Origin: a virus
Virus record (IMG/VR): IMGVR_UViG_3300044695_006854
Location: 1 to 41,887 of that record
Strand: one strand, 5' to 3'
DNA: 41,887 nt
This document shows, in pieces, positions 38,457 through 41,887 of the stretch. The position numbers and the translations under genes are program-made. The notes beneath the pieces are model-generated. The model saw only the letters and a list, made by a program, of their open reading frames with translations. It was not told the origin of the DNA and ran no database searches. Position 1 is the stretch's first letter, and every line of letters starts with the position of its first letter.

Positions 38457-39923
38457 ATGCCCATCCCGGTCCTGACCGCCCCGACGACGCCGCGCATCCT
38501 CGCGCAGGGCGTCGCGATCCCGACGCTGACGCTGTCGGCGAGCAACACGCCGACGAGCTTCGCGGCGTCGCCTCTGCCGGATGGGCTGTCGATCAACACC
38601 TCGACGGGGGCGATCACCGGCACGCCGACGACGGCGGGGCTGACGACCAGCTCGCTGACGGCGACCAACGGCGACGGCACCAGTGCGGCGGTGCCGCTGG
38701 TGTGGGACATCCAGGCCTCGGCGACCGGGCAGGGACTCTGGAGTGACCTGGAGCTGGACCTCGACCTGGTGACGCGCGAGGTGTCGCGGCCGCTCGTGGC
38801 GACGCCGGACACGCGCGTGGTCGCGCGGATGCTCAGGAAGGACAACATGAGCCTGCTGGTCGGGGCGAAAAAGTGGGGCGTGCTCCGCGACCTAAAGCCT
38901 GGATCGGAGACGGTCTCGGTGAAAATGGCGCTCAAGGAATTCTCGCCGGAGATCAACCTGCTCGTGGCCGGCGGCACGCCGACGAAGGTGGGCAGCGGAG
39001 CGTCGACGCGCTTCCGGATCCCGATCCAGATAACGGAGGCGCAGTGGACGGTGCTGAGCGACTACGAAGGCGACGCGCGGACGATGGTGTCGGCGGTCGC
39101 CGAGATCGAGATCGAGGTGGGCGTGCTGCGGGTGTCGTCGAGGCCGTTCCGGATCGAGATCGTGCGGGATCATTTCCCGCCGCTGCCGAGTCCGAGCGCA
39201 AGCGCAAGCGCGAGTCCGAGTCCGAGCCCGTCGGGGTCGGGGCCGTATTTCTTCGCTCTGGCCTACGGTAGTTTTGGGAATCCCGCGTGCGAAAGTCAGA
39301 ATGGCTTAACCGCCTACGCTTACGTTCCGGTGTTGGATGTGGGCGTGGCGCTTTTTTCCGACCAGGATCTTTTGTATCCTCTCCTCGGTTACGCCGATTA
39401 TGGACTGAGCGATGGGGTGTATTTTTATGCCGTCGATGGCAGCGGCGGCATCACCGCAAAGAGCGCGTGCGCCCCGTCCTCGTCCTCGGCCCCGCCATCG
39501 TCCTCGGCCCCGCCATCGTCTTCGGCCCCGCCGTCGACCTTGCCCCCGCCATCGTCTTCGGCCCCGCCGTCGTCCTCGGCCCCGCCGTCGTCCTCGGCTC
39601 CGCCGTCGTCCTCGGCACCGCCGTCGTCCTCGGCACCGCCGTCGTCCTCGGCCCCGCCATCGTCTTCGGCCCCGCCGTCGTCATCGGCACCCAGCTACTA
39701 CAGTTACTCCCTGTCCTTCGATGCGACCGGATACGCCGGCGCATGCTCCGCGTGGCCGACGGCCTCGACCTATTATTCGGCGAGCAGCCCGCTGGGTTTC
39801 GGTTCGTATCTCTACACCGATTCCAATCTGGGGACACCCGCCAACGACGGGCACTACTCGACCGGCACGACCTACTACACGGTCTACGGGAGCGGTTACA
39901 TCTCGGCGACAGGATCGTGCTGA
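38457..39923 (+). CDS. Ig-like fibre with Ser-Pro linkers and duplicated tip domain, paralogue 2
   Basis: 488 aa. Residues 1-245 repeat the Ig plus C-terminal domain of the preceding gene. Then come an Ala-Ser-Pro linker (PSASASASPSPSPSG) and two related 80-residue domains: YFFALAYGSFGNPACES... and YYSYSLSFDATGYAGACSA.... Each is rich in Tyr, ends in GSGxI(T/S)A...C and has paired cysteines. The two are joined by about 12 SSSAPP repeats. This looks like an extended adhesin with two receptor-binding heads on a flexible stalk. Confidence 0.65.
   Translation: MPIPVLTAPTTPRILAQGVAIPTLTLSASNTPTSFAASPLPDGLSINTSTGAITGTPTTAGLTTSSLTATNGDGTSAAVPLVWDIQASATGQGLWSDLELDLDLVTREVSRPLVATPDTRVVARMLRKDNMSLLVGAKKWGVLRDLKPGSETVSVKMALKEFSPEINLLVAGGTPTKVGSGASTRFRIPIQITEAQWTVLSDYEGDARTMVSAVAEIEIEVGVLRVSSRPFRIEIVRDHFPPLPSPSASASASPSPSPSGSGPYFFALAYGSFGNPACESQNGLTAYAYVPVLDVGVALFSDQDLLYPLLGYADYGLSDGVYFYAVDGSGGITAKSACAPSSSSAPPSSSAPPSSSAPPSTLPPPSSSAPPSSSAPPSSSAPPSSSAPPSSSAPPSSSAPPSSSAPPSSSAPSYYSYSLSFDATGYAGACSAWPTASTYYSASSPLGFGSYLYTDSNLGTPANDGHYSTGTTYYTVYGSGYISATGSC
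39475..39690 (+). repeat. 18-nt tandem repeat coding SSSAPP
   Basis: About 12 copies of an 18-nt unit (tcctcggccccgccatcg and variants) forming the stalk of the fibre gene. Prone to length change. Confidence 0.85.
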
Positions 39924-39926
39924 CGC

Positions 39927-41030
39927 ATGCCCGAGCTCGAAAAATACCTCGGCATCTACGGCGACCAGACGGGCCGCTACCGAACCTACGGGCACAGCAA
40001 CCACGGGGCCGCGGCGATGCCGATGATCGAGGCGATGCGGCCGACGTCGATCCTCGACATCGGCTGCGGGTGGAACGAATTCGCGCATGAGTGGCAAGCC
40101 CGCGGCCTGCGCGCCATCGGCGTCGATTTTGCCTGCCCGGGCGCGGACCTGATCGGCGACCTGGTCGCGGGCCTGCCCTATGCGGCGCGCGAGTGGGATC
40201 TGCTGACGGCCTTCGACCTGCTCGAGCACCTCCGCCCGGAGCAGGTCGATGTCGCGCTCGCGGAGATGGCAAGGATCTCGACCCGATTCGTCCTCTCGAT
40301 CTGCTACACGGACAGCCGCAACCGATGGGATGGCGAGACGCTGCACCCGACGGTGCGGCCGCAGGCGTGGTGGATGGAGCGGCTGCGCGCGGCCGGGGCG
40401 GTGCAGCTGCGCGTCGAGGGCCGCTACCTGACCGGACGCTGGAATGCGCCGATGGGCCTGCCGGCGACCGCGAGCGTGGTGGTGGTCGGCAACGGTCCCT
40501 CGCTGCTGGCGGCCACCGATGGCGGGCGCATCGACGGGCATGACCTGGTGATCCGCTGCAACAACTACAAGGTCGCCGGATGGGAGCGGCACGTGGGCAC
40601 GCGCACCGATGTGTGGGCGGTCTGCGGGGCGACGCCGACCAATGAGCAGGCTTGCCCGCGCGCCCTGCTCATCCACGAGGGGCGACCGGTGCCGGAGGGG
40701 ATCACGATGCCGCACGTGGTCGCGCGCGCGGACTACGACCGCTATCGGCGCATGCTGCAGGATCGCGCCTGGATCCGGAGCGGGTGCCGGATCGATCCCG
40801 CGCCCCTGCTGGCGAGCACGGGACTGATGACGACGCTGTGGCTGCTGGAGCGGGGCGGGGTGGAGGTGGTGACTTTGGCAGGGTTCGACCATTTCCAAAA
40901 GGCCAAGAGCGGCCTGCACCACTACTGGATCCCGCGGAATTTCGCGCGGCCGAAGGAGCACGACGGGGATGCGGAGGCGGAGATCTTCGCGGAGCTGGCG
41001 CGGGCGGGGCGGGTGCGGTATCTGCGGTAG
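39927..41030 (+). CDS. Methyltransferase-GT29-like glycosyltransferase fusion
   Basis: 367 aa. Residues about 20-165 are a class I SAM methyltransferase: motif [13 protein letters not shown] (41-52), [11 protein letters not shown], then [13 protein letters not shown]. From about 180 a second enzyme begins with [34 protein letters not shown] and [10 protein letters not shown], the large sialylmotif pattern of GT29. [12 protein letters not shown] near 295 resembles the small sialylmotif, and GLHHYW follows. GT29 relatives transfer sialic-acid-type sugars. The pairing suggests modification of a methylated sugar on virion or host glycans. Both assignments are by motif. Confidence 0.7.
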   Translation: MPELEKYLGIYGDQTGRYRTYGHSNHGAAAMPMIEAMRPTSILDIGCGWNEFAHEWQARGLRAIGVDFACPGADLIGDLVAGLPYAAREWDLLTAFDLLEHLRPEQVDVALAEMARISTRFVLSICYTDSRNRWDGETLHPTVRPQAWWMERLRAAGAVQLRVEGRYLTGRWNAPMGLPATASVVVVGNGPSLLAATDGGRIDGHDLVIRCNNYKVAGWERHVGTRTDVWAVCGATPTNEQACPRALLIHEGRPVPEGITMPHVVARADYDRYRRMLQDRAWIRSGCRIDPAPLLASTGLMTTLWLLERGGVEVVTLAGFDHFQKAKSGLHHYWIPRNFARPKEHDGDAEAEIFAELARAGRVRYLR

Positions 41031-41047
41031 CAGTGACCGCCGACCGA

Positions 41048-41067
41048 TTGACACCCCGGCTCCCGAC
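41048..41067 (+). promoter_or_regulatory. TTGAC start-proximal element (collagen-like gene)
   Basis: TTGAC (41048-41052) with a 15-nt spacer to GTG 41068. Confidence 0.5.
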
Positions 41068-41887
41068 GTGAGCGCGCCGATCCGTCTACGTCATGCCGTG
41101 GTGCCTCTGCTGGCAATGCCGGCGGGGGGTAAATTCAAGCTGGGGTTTTCGGTCGCGGCGGGCTACGATCCCGGCACGGTGCCCGGATGGCGGGTCGAGC
41201 TGGCGGCCCGATACGGGGCCAATCGGACGCCATGGGTCGGCTCGACGGTGACCGTGGTCGGCCAGGATTTTTCGTTCGAGTTCGACCCGGACGCGGCCAG
41301 CGACGACGACGAGGACGTGAGCCTCGCCGATGTGGCCGAGGCGGGCAATTGTGCCTGGTCAGTGACCGCCCTCGACGCCGAGGATCTGCCGATGTGGCGG
41401 GTCCAGGGCGACGTGGACTGGGTCGAGGGTCTCGGCGATCCCGACACGGGCGTCGGCGGATCGGGGGCAAATCCCATCATCGTCCACCTCGACGACGCGG
41501 AGACGATCAGCCTGTCGATCGCGACGGGCGCGGATGGTGCGCCGGCCTACGTCTACGTGGGATACGCGGAGGACGACGAGGGCACGGGCTTTGCGACGAC
41601 GGCCGGGGTGGGCCGGGATTATGTGGCGTTCCTTTCAACCGTCGAGGAGATCGAGACGCCGACGGCGGAGGATTTCGAGGGGCTCTGGCACCAATACAAA
41701 GGCGCGGCCCCGGGACCGACGGGTGCGACCGGTCCTGCCGGAGCCGCTGGAGCCACGGGCGCGACCGGTCCTGCCGGAGCCGCTGGAGCCACGGGCGCGA
41801 CCGGTCCTGCCGGAGCCGCTGGAGCCACGGGCGCGACCGGTCCTGCCGGAGCCGCTGGAGCCACGGGCGCGACCGGTCCTGCCGGAG
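41068..41887 (+). CDS. Collagen-like virion protein, N-terminal part (continues at base 1)
   Basis: Open frame from GTG 41068 to the window end, where it continues in frame at base 1 if the 109-bp terminal overlap is collapsed, giving a protein of about 537 aa. The first ~214 residues form a non-repetitive domain with an acidic stretch (DDDEDV). From about 41710 they give way to Gly-X-Y collagen-like repeats ([12 protein letters not shown] pattern) encoded by a 36-nt tandem unit. The GTG start is chosen because TTGAC lies 15 nt upstream, as at other late genes. Such proteins usually form trimeric tail-fibre or fibril shafts. The position after the tail genes supports a virion surface role; the exact function is inferred. 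Confidence 0.75.
   Translation, partial: MSAPIRLRHAVVPLLAMPAGGKFKLGFSVAAGYDPGTVPGWRVELAARYGANRTPWVGSTVTVVGQDFSFEFDPDAASDDDEDVSLADVAEAGNCAWSVTALDAEDLPMWRVQGDVDWVEGLGDPDTGVGGSGANPIIVHLDDAETISLSIATGADGAPAYVYVGYAEDDEGTGFATTAGVGRDYVAFLSTVEEIETPTAEDFEGLWHQYKGAAPGPTGATGPAGAAGATGATGPAGAAGATGATGPAGAAGATGATGPAGAAGATGATGPAG
41743..41887 (+). repeat. 36-nt tandem repeat, right end
   Basis: Four exact 36-nt units plus one base, encoding collagen-like [12 protein letters not shown]. Bases 41779-41887 are identical to bases 1-109. Confidence 0.9.

Noticed and set aside
41743-41887. Long terminal repeat of a linear phage genome (T7-like)
   Set aside because: The shared ends consist only of a coding tandem repeat within one gene, better explained by a circular assembly opened in the repeat.

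Overview
The window is a complete or nearly complete genome of a tailed temperate bacteriophage (Caudoviricetes). Its first 109 bases are identical to its last 109, and this overlap lies inside one collagen-like gene whose two halves join in frame across the ends. The molecule is therefore most simply read as a circle (or circularly permuted genome) of about 41,778 bp, opened within a 36-nt tandem repeat. It is GC rich. It carries several families of short interspersed 'word' repeats (GACAAAATCATG elements, accaagaac, ggtaaaagg, GGCNGT) that I associate with Verrucomicrobiota genomes, so a verrucomicrobial host is my inference. The attP contains the 3' half of an initiator tRNA-Met.

Layout. 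41068 to end plus 1-1622: collagen-like virion protein and a LamG-like adhesin. 1619-4189: small tail gene, GT2 glycosyltransferase, then the lysis cassette (holin, M15 endolysin, membrane coiled-coil protein). 4190-5729: attP, tRNA terminator, repeat array and tyrosine integrase. 5799-6855: zinc-ribbon membrane protein, XRE repressor on the minus strand, a divergent operator region and a small RHH-like regulator. 6852-12172: early operon of small genes, including an AlpA/excisionase-like protein and a conserved protein with RAMP-like motifs, which is followed by a very unusual 480-nt array of GGCNN pentamers. 12242-16958: ParB-like protein, DUF551-like protein, DnaG-type primase and SF3/D5-like helicase. 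16959-17465: non-coding, probable cos/structured-RNA region. 17466-24728: packaging and head genes (TerS, TerL of the GpA family, connector, lambda-type portal, ClpP-like protease with C-terminal scaffold, capsid, decoration protein). 24910-34989: a glycosyltransferase, head-tail and tail genes including a short tape measure. 35019-41030: large tail proteins with Ig-like and repeat-linker domains, and a methyltransferase-GT29 fusion.

All genes except the repressor are on the plus strand. Most neighbouring genes overlap by ATGA or are a few bases apart. Where late genes are not coupled, the start codon is preceded by TTGAC at a nearly fixed distance (14 nt between TTGAC and the start in eight cases), which I regard as a real signal. 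The most unusual element is the GGCNN array at 8786-9266. Its G-rich five-base scaffold, variable dinucleotides and regularly placed four-base phase breaks fit neither a protein-coding gene nor any feature type I know, and it lies directly between two conserved early phage genes.
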